Assembly (NCBI RefSeq): GCF_000194945.1 | Contig: NZ_GL878509.1 | Location: 323,543-387,542 of the forward strand | Length of the DNA: 64,000 nucleotides | Reading direction: 5' to 3' | Origin: Streptococcus sanguinis SK1 = NCTC 7863 | Lineage (GTDB): Bacteria; Bacillota; Bacilli; Lactobacillales; Streptococcaceae | In this document: positions 16,346 to 24,988 of the stretch, one piece after another | Position numbering within the stretch: the first letter of the stretch is position 1 | Layout of the letters: every line of letters starts with the position of its first letter | The notes under the pieces: model-generated | Told to the model about the DNA's origin: nothing | What the model saw: only the letters and a program-made list of their open reading frames with translations | Database searches by the model: none | Position numbers and translations under genes: made by a program

Positions 16346-18151
16346 TTATGGTTTCACATTGCCAGAATTTGCTTCATCTATGGCTTGCTTAATGGTATTG
16401 GCATAGAGAGTCCCCCCCTCAATGATGGACTCTGAGTTCGAGCCAAAGTGGACATAGTCTGTCCCTTCCCAAATCTGCGGATTTTCGATAGCAGTTTGAT
16501 GCCAGTCAGCCACAAAGACATAGTCGTATTTCTTGGCTAATTCTAGCTCATACTCCCACTGCTGGGCCAAGACACCGCCCTCTGAGCGACCGTCATAAGG
16601 AGTCACGAGGATCAGTTGATGCCCCTTAGGCAGGCTGGAAACATACTCATCCAAAAGTTCATTTGAATAACCAGACGAATTGGTTCCGAGAGCTAGGACA
16701 ACCTGCTTCTTCAGCACTCTATTAGCAATATCTGTCTTGTAGACCTCCAAGCCTGTGCTCAGACTGCGGCTAACGACAGTGTCTAGCTCGATTCCTGGCA
16801 AGATCTGCTGCAATTGATCGCTTGAGCGGAGAGCAACCGAGTCACCAATCATGGTAATCCCGTCCGCCACATTGTACTCAGTCGCCTTGGACTGATCAAC
16901 CTGACTGCGAGTTGTCTGCATTTTTGTATCTGCTTGATTCAGAGCATTGACAATCAAACTTTCCTCAAAAGCTCCGACCTTTGGAGCTGTCACCGAGATA
17001 AAGAACGTAATCAAAGTCAGCGGAATCATGCTGTAAAAGATTGGTCTGGTAAGAGACGATAGGTCCATCTTGGTTCCCATGATAACTGGCTGACGACCAG
17101 CAAGAGTTGGCTCCAAGATATAGAAAGACAAGGCTGCAAAAGTAAGGGACAGCAACGTAGTCAAGAGAACAGCCAAGCCATTACTCATCAGCTGGGTAAA
17201 GATTATATAGAATGGCCAGTGGAAGAGATAAACACCATAGCTGGTATCCGCGATAAAGTTGATAAGGCTAGGCTCCTTCACATCAGGGAGCTTGTCATGC
17301 AACATCCTAGCAGCCAAAATCATCAGACAAGCCAAGATAGTTGAAATCAAGAATCCTACCAGGTAGGTCCAAAGATTGTCAAACTTGAGTAGGAAGCTGA
17401 GCAAAAGCAAAACAGCTGCGCTGCCCCCCATAATTCCTAGCACTTGCTTGAGAGCCAGCTTTTGCTCCAGCATTTTAAAGCGATTGCTAACATGGCCGAC
17501 ACCAGACAAGGTTGCTAGGATACTTCCTGCAAAGAAAGGAAAGACGTGGGTCAAACTTGAAAAATAAATATCAGAATAATTCTTAGTGGTCAAAGCGCCA
17601 GCAAACATTGATACAAAGCTGAGCAAAAAGAGACCTGCAGAAACCAGCGCAATCATACCGCGATAGCGGGCCGTTGACTTGGCAACTTTGCCCAAGCCCC
17701 AAGCGGCCAATCCCCACAGAACATAATAGTGCACTTCTAAAGCCAGACTCCAAGTATGGATCAGGATGTGCGGCACAAACTGACTCTCATAATTGCCGCC
17801 AGATAGCATTTCATAAAAGTTGGTCACAAATCCCAAGGCGGCCGCAATCTGCGTCCCAATCCCAGCCACAAAATCCTTACGGATTAAGAAAGTAAAGGGC
17901 ATAACGACCAAAATCATAAAGACCAGAGGTGGTACAATCCGATAAAAACGCCGTCTGAAAAAGCCTTGGATATCGATTTCTTTCTTCTTAGCAAACTCGT
18001 CAATAAGCAGAGCGGTAATCAAGAAGCCAGAAAAGGTAAAAAAGATATCCACGCCAATAAAACCGCCAGGGAAAACGCCCTGGAAGTAATGATAAAGCAG
18101 AACTAGAAGCAGCCCCGTGATTCTGACGAGCGAAAACCATTTAATGCGCAT
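16346..18151 (-). CDS. OatA-like acyltransferase: membrane acyltransferase-3 plus SGNH domain
   Basis: A 601-residue membrane enzyme. Residues ~1-390 form the acyltransferase-3 domain with about ten helices, starting IKWFSLVRITGLLLVLLYHY and including FRRRFYRIVPPL; the His-containing HTWSLALEVHYY segment is the usual catalytic region. The extracellular C-terminal part is an SGNH esterase/transferase with TMIGDSVALRSS (GDS serine) and TDYVHFGSNS (Asp/His). This architecture is that of OatA/Adr, which O-acetylates peptidoglycan and gives lysozyme resistance. I start it at 18151 (MRIKWFSL), after an AAGGA site and overlapping the MORN gene by 11 nt; a longer frame begins at 18193. Confidence 0.85.
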   Translation of the reverse strand: MRIKWFSLVRITGLLLVLLYHYFQGVFPGGFIGVDIFFTFSGFLITALLIDEFAKKKEIDIQGFFRRRFYRIVPPLVFMILVVMPFTFLIRKDFVAGIGTQIAAALGFVTNFYEMLSGGNYESQFVPHILIHTWSLALEVHYYVLWGLAAWGLGKVAKSTARYRGMIALVSAGLFLLSFVSMFAGALTTKNYSDIYFSSLTHVFPFFAGSILATLSGVGHVSNRFKMLEQKLALKQVLGIMGGSAAVLLLLSFLLKFDNLWTYLVGFLISTILACLMILAARMLHDKLPDVKEPSLINFIADTSYGVYLFHWPFYIIFTQLMSNGLAVLLTTLLSLTFAALSFYILEPTLAGRQPVIMGTKMDLSSLTRPIFYSMIPLTLITFFISVTAPKVGAFEESLIVNALNQADTKMQTTRSQVDQSKATEYNVADGITMIGDSVALRSSDQLQQILPGIELDTVVSRSLSTGLEVYKTDIANRVLKKQVVLALGTNSSGYSNELLDEYVSSLPKGHQLILVTPYDGRSEGGVLAQQWEYELELAKKYDYVFVADWHQTAIENPQIWEGTDYVHFGSNSESIIEGGTLYANTIKQAIDEANSGNVKP

Positions 18152-18566
18152 TTTGATAAATTCCTTGTTTAAACGTTCCTTCATAAACGACATTGCCTTC
18201 TGTCGTTAGTTTTCCTTGTCCATCGGCCTGACCCTTGCTGAAGTCCCCTTCATATTTCCAGCCAGCCTGTGAGGTAAAGGTCCCTTTGCCGTCAAAGATG
18301 CCATTGCGAAATTGACCGGTATAACTGTCCCCATTTTGAAAAGTCATAGTCCCCTGACCGTTCATCTTCCCGCGAACCAAGGTCCCGTCATACTTGATCT
18401 TCCCCTGATCCAGCGTTAAAACGCCCTTACCAGGAATCCCCGAGGTAAAAACCAGAATAGCTGACAGTACAATGACCGTTACAGCCAAAAGTTCTAAATT
18501 CTGCCGGGTCAGATAGACCTTGTATTTATTGTAAAATTCTTTTACTTTATCCATATTCCTATCCAT
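18141..18566 (-). CDS. MORN-repeat membrane protein
   Basis: A 141-residue protein with one N-terminal membrane helix (about residues 23-43, LELLAVTVIVLSAILVF) followed by MORN-type repeats on the outside: YDGTLVRGKMNGQGTM, YTGQFRNGIFDGKGTF, YEGDFSKGQADGQGKL and YEGTFKQGIYQN. The function is unknown; MORN repeats often bind membranes or partners. The order phosphatase-MORN-acyltransferase-adhE is shared, as I recall, with S. pyogenes, suggesting a functional unit. An alternative start is the ATG at 18554. Confidence 0.82.
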   Translation of the reverse strand: MDRNMDKVKEFYNKYKVYLTRQNLELLAVTVIVLSAILVFTSGIPGKGVLTLDQGKIKYDGTLVRGKMNGQGTMTFQNGDSYTGQFRNGIFDGKGTFTSQAGWKYEGDFSKGQADGQGKLTTEGNVVYEGTFKQGIYQNAH

Positions 18567-18981
18567 CCAAACGCTCTAGCCACTTCTTGCAGCCAGCCAA
18601 GACCAAATCATAGGTTTGGTCAAAATCTCCTGTGTACCAAGGATCTGGCACACTTTCTTCCTCAAACTGATAAATTTTATGCTGAAAGTCCTCAGGCGCC
18701 ATCCGCTTCAAATCTCGGACATTGCTTTCATCCATACCGATGATGTAGTCAAAATCCGCAAAATCCGCTGGCGAAATCTGCTGAGAAGTCTTGTCCCTAT
18801 CATAAGCAATAGCATATTTCTTAAAAATAGCCTGTGTTCCCCGATGAATGGGATTGCCGTGCTCCCAGCTCGAGGTTGCCCGGCTCTCGATTTTCAGTTG
18901 GTCTGTTAAACTCTTCATGACAAACTCTGCCATCGGACTGCGGCAGATATTTCCCAAACATACAAATACAATTTTCTTCAT
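18559..18981 (-). CDS. Low-molecular-weight protein tyrosine phosphatase
   Basis: A 140-residue cytoplasmic phosphatase. The active-site loop is CLGNICRS (Cys8 nucleophile, Arg14) close to the N-terminus, and the general-acid Asp is in VPDPWYTGDF. The length is typical. It removes phosphate from phosphotyrosine proteins; partners are unknown here. First gene of the phosphatase-MORN-acyltransferase unit, with an extended -10 promoter at 18999-19004 and GAGG ribosome-binding site. Confidence 0.93.
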   Translation of the reverse strand: MKKIVFVCLGNICRSPMAEFVMKSLTDQLKIESRATSSWEHGNPIHRGTQAIFKKYAIAYDRDKTSQQISPADFADFDYIIGMDESNVRDLKRMAPEDFQHKIYQFEEESVPDPWYTGDFDQTYDLVLAGCKKWLERLDG

Positions 18982-18998
18982 AGAATACCTCGCTATCT

Positions 18999-19004
18999 AT
19001 TATA
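18999..19004 (-). promoter_or_regulatory. Extended -10 promoter of the phosphatase operon
   Basis: TGTTATAAT (TGn-TATAAT) on the minus strand, 18 nt upstream of the phosphatase start codon. No good -35 is visible. Confidence 0.5.
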
Positions 19005-19100
19005 ACAAAATAATGGCAAAAACTAGCCCTGAATCGTTTACAGTTTCCTGATTCTCGTTGAAAACTGGCAAGCCCTGCCCCTCTCATGTCTGAAAATAGC

Positions 19101-19187
19101 AAAAAACCACCGTTTGGTGGCTTTTTGTAGGGAGATTATTTTTTAAAAAGAAAAAAGTTTTAGGAGTTAAGTTAATTTCTTAACTTG
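19101..19187 (-). ncRNA. CiaR-dependent small RNA (csRNA), divergent copy
   Basis: About 87 nt between a CiaR-type promoter and a terminator (stem GCCACC/GGTGG followed by TTTTTT). The 5' part folds into AGTTAAG/CTTAACT. Between the two hairpins lies the unpaired TAATCTCCC, complementary to ribosome-binding sites of the form GGGAGATTA. These are the hallmarks of csRNAs, which are induced by the CiaRH two-component system and pair with the translation start regions of target mRNAs. The exact 5' end is estimated from the -10 position. Confidence 0.82.
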
Positions 19188-19192
19188 ATTAT

Positions 19193-19225
19193 AGTATAAT
19201 ATCCATTCCTTAAAACTTCCTTAAA
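19193..19225 (-). promoter_or_regulatory. CiaR binding repeat and -10 of the 19.1-kb csRNA
   Basis: TTTAAG-GAAGT-TTTAAG (19209-19225), a perfect match to the CiaR direct repeat TTTAAG-N5-TTTAAG, then exactly 10 nt and TATACT (19193-19198). Confidence 0.85.
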
Positions 19226-19256
19226 ATAACTTAAACATTTTACTCTTATCTTGTAC

Positions 19257-19826
19257 TTATTTATCAAGACAATGACATTCCAGCTGTGGCCAGCGTTTCT
19301 GCCAATTCTTCTTAGCCAAGCGCTCAGCATAGACACGCTGGCGCTCCTTATTGTCAAGAAAATGAGGAGTCGGTCTAACCTGAAAGTTTAAGATATCCTC
19401 CAAACCATAGGGAGCAAAAAGTTCCAGTTTGTCATTTGCCAACAAGCGCAGGCCGATAGCTGTGCAACGCTCAGGATACTTACTCATAGCTTCGCAAGCA
19501 TTTTTATAAGGTGCTGTTCCAGGACTATGGCGGTGCATATAGGCTTGATTTCTCAGTTCCCATCGATACTGTGGCCAGTCTGCCTTGAGCTTGGCTTCCA
19601 GCTCTGTCGTCTCTGCTTCAGCATAACTCGGGTCAAAGAAAATGACATCTACATCCGTCTCTGAATCAAAACCTGGTCGCTCTGACAGCATATTCCAGAT
19701 AAAATTCCTCACACATCCAGCTGCTAACCAAGAATCCTTGAGCTCCAGACTGCGAATAATTTCCAAAATCGCTCGGATGTCTGGATCTTGACCTAGTCGG
19801 TCTAAAATCTCCTTTTCTGTCATCAT
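19257..19826 (-). CDS. Nucleotidyltransferase-like protein (DUF925 family)
   Basis: A 189-residue protein of the nucleotidyltransferase family annotated DUF925. [15 protein letters not shown] and [13 protein letters not shown] place two aspartates in the position of a Pol-beta-type metal site, and [20 protein letters not shown] follows. Catalytic activity in this family is not established to my knowledge. The start overlaps the ruvB stop (ATGA), with two adjacent ATG codons (19826 and 19823) as candidates, so it is co-translated with ruvB. Confidence 0.8.
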   Translation of the reverse strand: MMTEKEILDRLGQDPDIRAILEIIRSLELKDSWLAAGCVRNFIWNMLSERPGFDSETDVDVIFFDPSYAEAETTELEAKLKADWPQYRWELRNQAYMHRHSPGTAPYKNACEAMSKYPERCTAIGLRLLANDKLELFAPYGLEDILNFQVRPTPHFLDNKERQRVYAERLAKKNWQKRWPQLECHCLDK

Positions 19827-20821
19827 TCCTTCATATACTCGTATCCTAGATGCTCATAGGCTTTACGGGTAGCCACGCGTCCGGTCCGTGTCCGCATGAC
19901 AAACCCTTTCTGAATCAGATAAGGCTCATACATGTCCTCCACCGTTTCACGCTCCTCAGCAATATTGACTGAGAGGGTTCCCAGCCCCACCGGACCGCCA
20001 CCGTAGACCTCAATCATAGTCTTCAAAATCTTCTGGTCCACATAGTCCAGCCCTTCCTGGTCCACATCCAGCATGGAGAGAGCCTGGTCGGTTATCTTAT
20101 CATCAATCAGGCCATTGCCCATAATCTGCGCATAGTCCCGCACCCGCTTGAGCAAACGGTTAGCAATCCGCGGCGTGCCTCGGCTACGCAAAGCCAGCTC
20201 CTTCGCAGCCTCGTGGGTAATAGCCATCTCAAAAATCTCTGCCGTCCGCTCAACGATTTCAGTCAGGTCGCCAGCTTCATAATACTCCATGTGACCAGTA
20301 ATCCCAAAGCGAGCCCGCAGAGGATTGGACAGCATGCCTGCCCGAGTGGTCGCCCCAATCAAAGTGAAAGGCGGCAAATCCAGATGGACGCTGCGACTGG
20401 TCTCACCTGAGCCAATCATAATGTCGATGTAAAAGTCTTCCATAGCGCTGTACAGCACTTCCTCTACCGCCATTGGCAAGCGGTGAATCTCATCTATAAA
20501 GAGGACATCACCCGGTTCAAGGTCATTTAAGATCGCAACCAAATCACCAGACTTCTCAATCACCGGACCAGAAGTCTGCTTGAGATTTACGCCTAGTTCA
20601 TTGGCAATGACAAAGGCCATGGTCGTCTTCCCCAGACCTGGAGGACCAAAAAGCAGGGTGTGGTCCAGCGCCTCATCCCTTAGCTTAGCCGCTTCAATAA
20701 AAATCTTCAGCTGATCCTTGACCTTGTCCTGACCGATATACTCCTGTAAATACTGGGGACGCAAGGTGCGCTCCACCAATTCCTCATCACCCATTAATTC
20801 ATTGTCTAAAATTCTACTCAT
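19823..20821 (-). CDS. ruvB: Holliday junction branch migration helicase RuvB
   Basis: A 332-residue AAA+ motor that drives branch migration with RuvA. It shows Walker [15 protein letters not shown], Walker [12 protein letters not shown], sensor 1 [12 protein letters not shown] and a C-terminal winged helix ending [13 protein letters not shown]. The length is normal. The start codon lies only 6 nt behind an extended -10 box and has no ribosome-binding site, so the mRNA may be leaderless. Confidence 0.97.
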   Translation of the reverse strand: MSRILDNELMGDEELVERTLRPQYLQEYIGQDKVKDQLKIFIEAAKLRDEALDHTLLFGPPGLGKTTMAFVIANELGVNLKQTSGPVIEKSGDLVAILNDLEPGDVLFIDEIHRLPMAVEEVLYSAMEDFYIDIMIGSGETSRSVHLDLPPFTLIGATTRAGMLSNPLRARFGITGHMEYYEAGDLTEIVERTAEIFEMAITHEAAKELALRSRGTPRIANRLLKRVRDYAQIMGNGLIDDKITDQALSMLDVDQEGLDYVDQKILKTMIEVYGGGPVGLGTLSVNIAEERETVEDMYEPYLIQKGFVMRTRTGRVATRKAYEHLGYEYMKE

Positions 20822-20827
20822 AGAACT

Positions 20828-20836
20828 ATTATAGCA
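20828..20836 (-). promoter_or_regulatory. Extended -10 promoter abutting the ruvB start codon
   Basis: TGCTATAAT (TGn-TATAAT) followed by AGTTCT and then the ATG of ruvB. Transcription would be expected to begin at about the A of the ATG. Confidence 0.65.
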
Positions 20837-20877
20837 GAAAATAAAGCAGAGGAAGCAAATCTAATCCACGTCTGAAC

Positions 20878-20973
20878 AAAAAAAGACCACCGGATTGGGT
20901 GGCCTTTATGGGAGATTATTATGAAAAAGTTTAGGATTTCTATCAAATAAAGTTAGGAGGTCTTCATTTGATA
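20878..20973 (-). ncRNA. CiaR-dependent small RNA (csRNA), ruvB-proximal copy of a tandem pair
   Basis: About 96 nt. The 5' hairpin TATCAAAT/ATTTGATA has a C-rich loop (ACCTCCTAAC). An unpaired linker TAATAATCTCCCATAAAG follows, complementary to a GGGAGATTATTATG-type translation start. It ends in a CCACC/GGTGG terminator and TTTTTTT. It is nearly identical to the copy at 21090-21182. Such csRNAs act post-transcriptionally in the CiaRH regulon (stress, competence, biofilm). Confidence 0.88.
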
Positions 20974-20978
20974 CTCAT

Positions 20979-21011
20979 AGTATACTGGCCTTAACTTAAA
21001 GAAATCTTAAC
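20979..21011 (-). promoter_or_regulatory. CiaR binding repeat and -10 of the ruvB-proximal csRNA
   Basis: GTTAAG-ATTTC-TTTAAG (20995-21011), 10 nt, TATACT (20979-20984). It fits the NTTAAG-N5-WTTAAG CiaR consensus. Confidence 0.85.
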
Positions 21012-21089
21012 TTTGTATAACGTATCCTTTAAAATTTAACATTTGAGTTACAATCCGATAAACTTCCCGTCTTATTCTAAAATTTGAGC

Positions 21090-21182
21090 AAAAAAAGACC
21101 ACCAGATTGGGTGGCCTTTATGGGAGATTATTATGAAAAAGTTTAGGATTATCAAACAAAGTTAGGGGGCTTCATTTGATAA
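21090..21182 (-). ncRNA. CiaR-dependent small RNA (csRNA), galM-proximal copy of a tandem pair
   Basis: About 93 nt with the same layout as its neighbour: 5' hairpin TATCAAA/TTTGATA with a CCCCCT-containing loop, the identical linker TAATAATCTCCCATAAAG, and a terminator hairpin with T-run. The few differences lie mainly in the 5' loop and terminator loop, so the linker is under stronger constraint. Confidence 0.88.
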
Positions 21183-21187
21183 AAATA

Positions 21188-21220
21188 AGTATAGCAGCCT
21201 TAGCTTAAGAAAAACTTAAA
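21188..21220 (-). promoter_or_regulatory. CiaR binding repeat and -10 of the galM-proximal csRNA
   Basis: TTTAAG-TTTTT-CTTAAG (21204-21220), 10 nt, TATACT (21188-21193). One base of the second half-site deviates from the consensus. Confidence 0.82.
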
Positions 21221-21322
21221 GTAAAATTCAGTTAGCAAAAAAGATTTTGCTGTTGATTGTGGAGGCTTTTCCCTTGCTCAAGATTAGCTACTGAAAACAT
21301 AGTCTCTGAAAACTGGACAAAG

Positions 21323-21354
21323 AAAAACGGCAGAAGGAGGTACTGCCGTTTTTT
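21323..21354. terminator. Terminator after galM
   Basis: AAAAACGGCAG and CTGCCGTTTTT form an 11-bp stem with a T-run on either strand. It ends the bgaC-to-galM operon and shields the csRNA promoters. Confidence 0.85.
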
Positions 21355-21376
21355 GTGCTCTTTCGCGATTGTTTCT

Positions 21377-22423
21377 TTATAAAGTTGCTGGTACATCAGC
21401 AAAATACACTGTCCTGCTGGTAAAAATCTGATTGGCCTTGAGAATGACATCTGACTGCTGGCTGCTGTGAATGGCATCCGGCAGGGCCTGGGCTTCCAGA
21501 GCTAAGCCATTATGCTGAATCATAGGCTGTCCGTCAAACCGAATAGAATCATCCACGCAATTCGCTGAATAAATCACTAGGCAGGGAGCCTGAGTCTGAA
21601 TGGTCAGGCGGCGGCCCGATGCTGGATGATAGAGCGTGCCTGCCTGGTTTCGGCTTGGGCTTAGCGCAAAAGGATGATCCAAGCCAGATACCAGCCGAAT
21701 TTGCTCATCAGTCGCGTCAAAAATTTCTTTAAGGGAAGCGCCCTTGGCCAGCTTCTTGACAAAGTCACGCTCTGCATCAGCCTTTTTTTCAGGAAGGCCG
21801 TCAGCTGCGATAGGATAGACACCATCAGTATTGAGCTGCAGGATATGATCATCTATCGGTTGATTGAAACGACCAGACAGGTTGAAATAGCTATGGTTGG
21901 TCGGATTGACCAAGGTATCTTGATCTGTCTGAACTTGATAGGAGATTTCCAGCTCGCCCTTCTCTGTCAGGGTATAGGAAACCCAGATTTTCAGATTGCC
22001 AGGAAAACCGCCAGTTCCGTCTGTACGCTCTGTATAAAATGTGAGCCCGTCATTGCTGACTTCCTCTACTTCAAAAACGCTACTGTCCCAGCCGCTGGAG
22101 CCACTATGGTTGCAGTTTAAGCCATTATTGGCCTCTAGCTGAAAGCTCTGACCATTCAGCTCAAAAGCTGCTCCGGCAATACGTCCGGCCACCGGACCAA
22201 TACTGGCTCCATGCTTGGGACTGTTCCCAATATAGTCCTCAAACTGATCAAACCCGACAACAATATTGTCAAAGCGATTGTCCTTATCAGGAGTGACATA
22301 CTGGACAACGGTCGCTCCGTAGTTCATGACTATCAGACGATAACCTTGATCGTTTTCAAAAGTGTAAGCTAGAATCTCCTGACCGCCCAGCTTTCCAAAA
22401 ATGGATTCTCGGTAAGATTTCAT
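21377..22423 (-). CDS. galM: Aldose 1-epimerase (galactose mutarotase)
   Basis: A 348-residue beta-sandwich enzyme that interconverts alpha and beta anomers of galactose. Signature segments are VMNYGATVVQYVTPD, GRIAGAAFELNGQ, NPTNHSYFNLSG (catalytic His) and GLALEAQALPDA (catalytic Glu). Last gene of the galactoside operon: beta-galactose released by BgaC would need mutarotation. AGAGG ribosome-binding site; lacD is 24 nt upstream. Confidence 0.94.
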   Translation of the reverse strand: MKSYRESIFGKLGGQEILAYTFENDQGYRLIVMNYGATVVQYVTPDKDNRFDNIVVGFDQFEDYIGNSPKHGASIGPVAGRIAGAAFELNGQSFQLEANNGLNCNHSGSSGWDSSVFEVEEVSNDGLTFYTERTDGTGGFPGNLKIWVSYTLTEKGELEISYQVQTDQDTLVNPTNHSYFNLSGRFNQPIDDHILQLNTDGVYPIAADGLPEKKADAERDFVKKLAKGASLKEIFDATDEQIRLVSGLDHPFALSPSRNQAGTLYHPASGRRLTIQTQAPCLVIYSANCVDDSIRFDGQPMIQHNGLALEAQALPDAIHSSQQSDVILKANQIFTSRTVYFADVPATL

Positions 22424-22447
22424 ACCAAACCTCTTTTATCTATCTTG

Positions 22448-23485
22448 TTAAAAATCACGAACTTGCCAAGTCCTGTCTTCAAAAGGCAGGTCAAGCTTGT
22501 CCAGCCAAGACACAGCTGTTTGGCGCAAAACTTGATTAAGATCCTCGATATTCTGACGACCCGTCTCGTCCAACCACGCTTGAGCTGCTGCAGCTCCTTC
22601 TTGGGCAAAGACCGAGACTGCATCCTTCCAGGTAGCTCGTCCGCACAGAACTCCGTTAAACTGTGAGCCCGCTTCATGGGCTAGTCGCAGCGTTTCTTGG
22701 AAAAGCTCGGCACTGACACCAGCGCTGAGGAAGATGAAAGGTAAGTGTGTCGCATCTGACTGTTCTTTAAAGAAATCTCGGGCTTCCGTCACGCTGTAGA
22801 CTGGCTCAACGCCTTCTTTGGTGAAGCCCTCAACAAAGTTCATATTGACTGGCACTTCAACCTTTAAAACATCTACATGATAGCGGGGATCTGAAAAGAG
22901 CTTGACTGCCTCGTTGACCTTATGCGGCTTAAGCTTGGCATAGTTAGCGTCCAAAACACTGTCACTCTTGGCATCATAGGTCAGAATCTCCAGAAAATAA
23001 GGAATGTCCTCAGCTAAGCATTCGCTACCCACGCGCTCAACCCAGGCCTGCTTGATGTCGTTAATTTCTGGTTTGTCATCCACATCATAGTAAATCAAGA
23101 CCTTGACGGCATCTGCGCCCATGTCTCGGATGCGACTAGCTGACCAGTTTGGCAGCAAGTCCGGCAGGCGGCCCTCCGCTGTAGCATCATAGCCAGTCTT
23201 CTCGTAGGCCACTATTAGCCCACAGGACTCATCCCGCAGCTCAGCTGCCGGCAGACCGAACTCTGGATCCAGCAGGATAGAGCTGGCATAGGGCGTTAGC
23301 TGACTAGAGATTAATTCTTTGAACTGAACCAGAGCTTGGTCACCCGAAGGCGCATCTTCTCCGCTGGCCAGCATTTTCTTGAGCGAACCACGCTGGTCAA
23401 TGGCCAAAGCCCCGATAATCCCCTGCTCGTCTGATAGTTTTTTCAGATGGCTCACTTTTTTGTGGCTAATTTGTAATTTCTCCAT
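22448..23485 (-). CDS. lacD: Tagatose 1,6-diphosphate aldolase, LacD family
   Basis: A 345-residue class I aldolase that splits tagatose-1,6-bisphosphate to DHAP and glyceraldehyde-3-P. Diagnostic segments are [47 protein letters not shown] (Schiff-base Lys region) and [14 protein letters not shown]. The protein is somewhat longer than usual LacD (about 326). No lacC or lacAB is present in the window, so tagatose-6-P kinase must come from elsewhere. In pneumococcus, as I recall, this operon goes straight from agaS to galM, so lacD may be an addition. Confidence 0.9.
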   Translation of the reverse strand: MEKLQISHKKVSHLKKLSDEQGIIGALAIDQRGSLKKMLASGEDAPSGDQALVQFKELISSQLTPYASSILLDPEFGLPAAELRDESCGLIVAYEKTGYDATAEGRLPDLLPNWSASRIRDMGADAVKVLIYYDVDDKPEINDIKQAWVERVGSECLAEDIPYFLEILTYDAKSDSVLDANYAKLKPHKVNEAVKLFSDPRYHVDVLKVEVPVNMNFVEGFTKEGVEPVYSVTEARDFFKEQSDATHLPFIFLSAGVSAELFQETLRLAHEAGSQFNGVLCGRATWKDAVSVFAQEGAAAAQAWLDETGRQNIEDLNQVLRQTAVSWLDKLDLPFEDRTWQVRDF

Positions 23486-23499
23486 AACTTTTCCTTCTC

Positions 23500-24666
23500 T
23501 TACTCCTCAAAAGGGTGAATGATAACTCCTTGTACTACACGATTGACCGTGCCTGTCGGAGACGGTGTATCTGGACGGTTTTTGACCTTGAGCGAGGACA
23601 AGAGAGCAAAGAGCTGAGCGTAAACGATGTAAGGGAAGATGCGATAGCTATCTCCCAGAGGCTCTTGGGTACTTAGCACCACTTGCTCGACTCCTTCCAA
23701 CTGCTCCTCCCGGTCAGTCAGCAAGACCAGTCTGCGGACAATCCCGTCACCAGCCACTTCCCGCACCAAGTCCAAATCATAAGCTTTGGCATAGCCATCT
23801 GTCGAACCAAAGACCAGAACGACTGTGTCTTGGTTAATCAGCGACTTAGGCCCATGCCGGAAACCGACTGGACTTTCGTACATAGTTGCAATTTGGCCGG
23901 CTGTCAGCTCTAAAATCTTGAGCTGGGCTTCATGCGCCAGACCAAAGAAAGGTCCTGCCCCCAGATAAATGACCCGACTGAAATCCAAATCAACCAGCTG
24001 CTGCACATATGCAACGCGTTCTAAAACATCCTGGCTGAGCTGAATCAGAGCCGCAACCTTGGCTTCCTTCTGGGCTAGTTCAGCCCGGTCAAAGACCAAA
24101 AGGGCTGTCAGCATCATAGAGCTGAAACTAGAGGTCATGGCAAAGCCAGCATCATTAGAAGCTTCTGGCTGCAGGAGCAAAAGATTCTTTTCATCACCTT
24201 GGGCCTGCTGGGCTAGCTTGCCTTGGGCAGCACAGGTAATGGTAATCTGGTACAAGTCATCTACCAACTGCTTAGCCAAGTCCACAGTCGCTACACTTTC
24301 TGGGGAATTACCGCTGCGGGCAAAGGAAACCAGCACTGTCGGTACTTCTCTCTTCAGATGCACCAAGGGATTGGCTACGATATCTGTTGTCGCAATAGCG
24401 TTGAAATTCCATTTGCGCTCATCATAAATCTGCCTGAAATAAGGCGTCAAAGTATCTCCGACGTAGGCTGATGAGCCGGCTCCGGCAAAAATGACCTTGA
24501 TGTAGTCATGTTTGTCCTCGATTTTTTTCAGAAAAGCAGCGATGTCTGCGGCTTGAGCCTTGTAATGTTCAAAGGCTTCCTGCCAGACCTCAGGCTGCTG
24601 ATAGATTTCTCTCGTTGTGATGTCAGCCCCCAGACGCTGCAATTCTTCCTGTGAATAATCTAACAT
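23500..24666 (-). CDS. agaS: AgaS family sugar-phosphate isomerase/deaminase (double SIS)
   Basis: A 388-residue protein with two SIS domains (about 35-185 and 215-375): [15 protein letters not shown] and [17 protein letters not shown] in the first, [18 protein letters not shown] and [10 protein letters not shown] in the second. AgaS enzymes deaminate or isomerise galactosamine-6-phosphate to tagatose-6-P, which would link the PTS to LacD. I start at 24666 (MLDYSQEEL), as in the homologue I remember; an alternative ATG is four codons earlier. Confidence 0.9.
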   Translation of the reverse strand: MLDYSQEELQRLGADITTREIYQQPEVWQEAFEHYKAQAADIAAFLKKIEDKHDYIKVIFAGAGSSAYVGDTLTPYFRQIYDERKWNFNAIATTDIVANPLVHLKREVPTVLVSFARSGNSPESVATVDLAKQLVDDLYQITITCAAQGKLAQQAQGDEKNLLLLQPEASNDAGFAMTSSFSSMMLTALLVFDRAELAQKEAKVAALIQLSQDVLERVAYVQQLVDLDFSRVIYLGAGPFFGLAHEAQLKILELTAGQIATMYESPVGFRHGPKSLINQDTVVLVFGSTDGYAKAYDLDLVREVAGDGIVRRLVLLTDREEQLEGVEQVVLSTQEPLGDSYRIFPYIVYAQLFALLSSLKVKNRPDTPSPTGTVNRVVQGVIIHPFEE

Positions 24667-24700
24667 TCTCTTTCTCATTCCTTTCCATTATTTGAAAAAA

Positions 24701-24757
24701 GGGGGAGCAAGACAGAATCCAGAAAATCAAAGATTTTCGGCTCGCTGTCCCACCCCC
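24701..24757. repeat. Inverted repeat with terminator potential upstream of agaS
   Basis: GGGGG...GACAG (701-715) pairs with CTGTCCCACCCCC (745-757), enclosing an inner GAAAATC/GATTTTC hairpin. On the minus strand it ends CCCCCTTTTTT. The GTGGGACAG-type arms resemble intergenic repeats common in streptococci. It could partly terminate the PTS transcript before agaS. Confidence 0.55.
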
Positions 24758-24786
24758 GCGACGATGGCTAGGCTTGAAATATGCTT

Positions 24787-24966
24787 TTAACAAGCTTTTT
24801 CAAACCAGACAGCAACTGCATTTTGCAATGCTGAACCATCCATTTCCCTAGGCCAAGAGGCATCTCCCAAATTCCTCTTAGACCAATATGCTTGAATCAT
24901 CCACTGTGGCCAATCTTTACCTATCAGCAGTCTCCCATCTGCTGACAGCGCAAGGACTTGACCCAA
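24787..24966 (-). pseudogene. Possible gene fragment between the IIA gene and agaS
   Basis: An uninterrupted 59-codon frame, bounded by TAG upstream and TAA downstream, with no ATG start and no ribosome-binding site. It encodes a protein-like sequence: LALSADGRLLIGKDWPQW, then AYWSKRNLGDASWP and a C-terminal ALQNAVAVWFEKAC. The four tryptophans and balanced composition look like the C-terminal end of a real protein rather than a chance frame. I do not recognise the family. Confidence 0.35.
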
Positions 24967-24988
24967 CTAGAAGTGATTGTTCAAGCTT

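Noticed and set aside
20915..20960. Plus-strand mini-genes (ATGAAAAAGTTTAGG after GGGAGATTATT) in the csRNA regions
   Set aside because: The apparent ribosome-binding site and ATG are the reverse complement of the csRNA linker that pairs with translation starts; there is no promoter on the plus strand.
21232..21477. Minus-strand open frame of 81 codons overlapping the 3' end of galM and its terminator
   Set aside because: It overlaps galM in another frame and runs through the terminator hairpin; composition is not protein-like.
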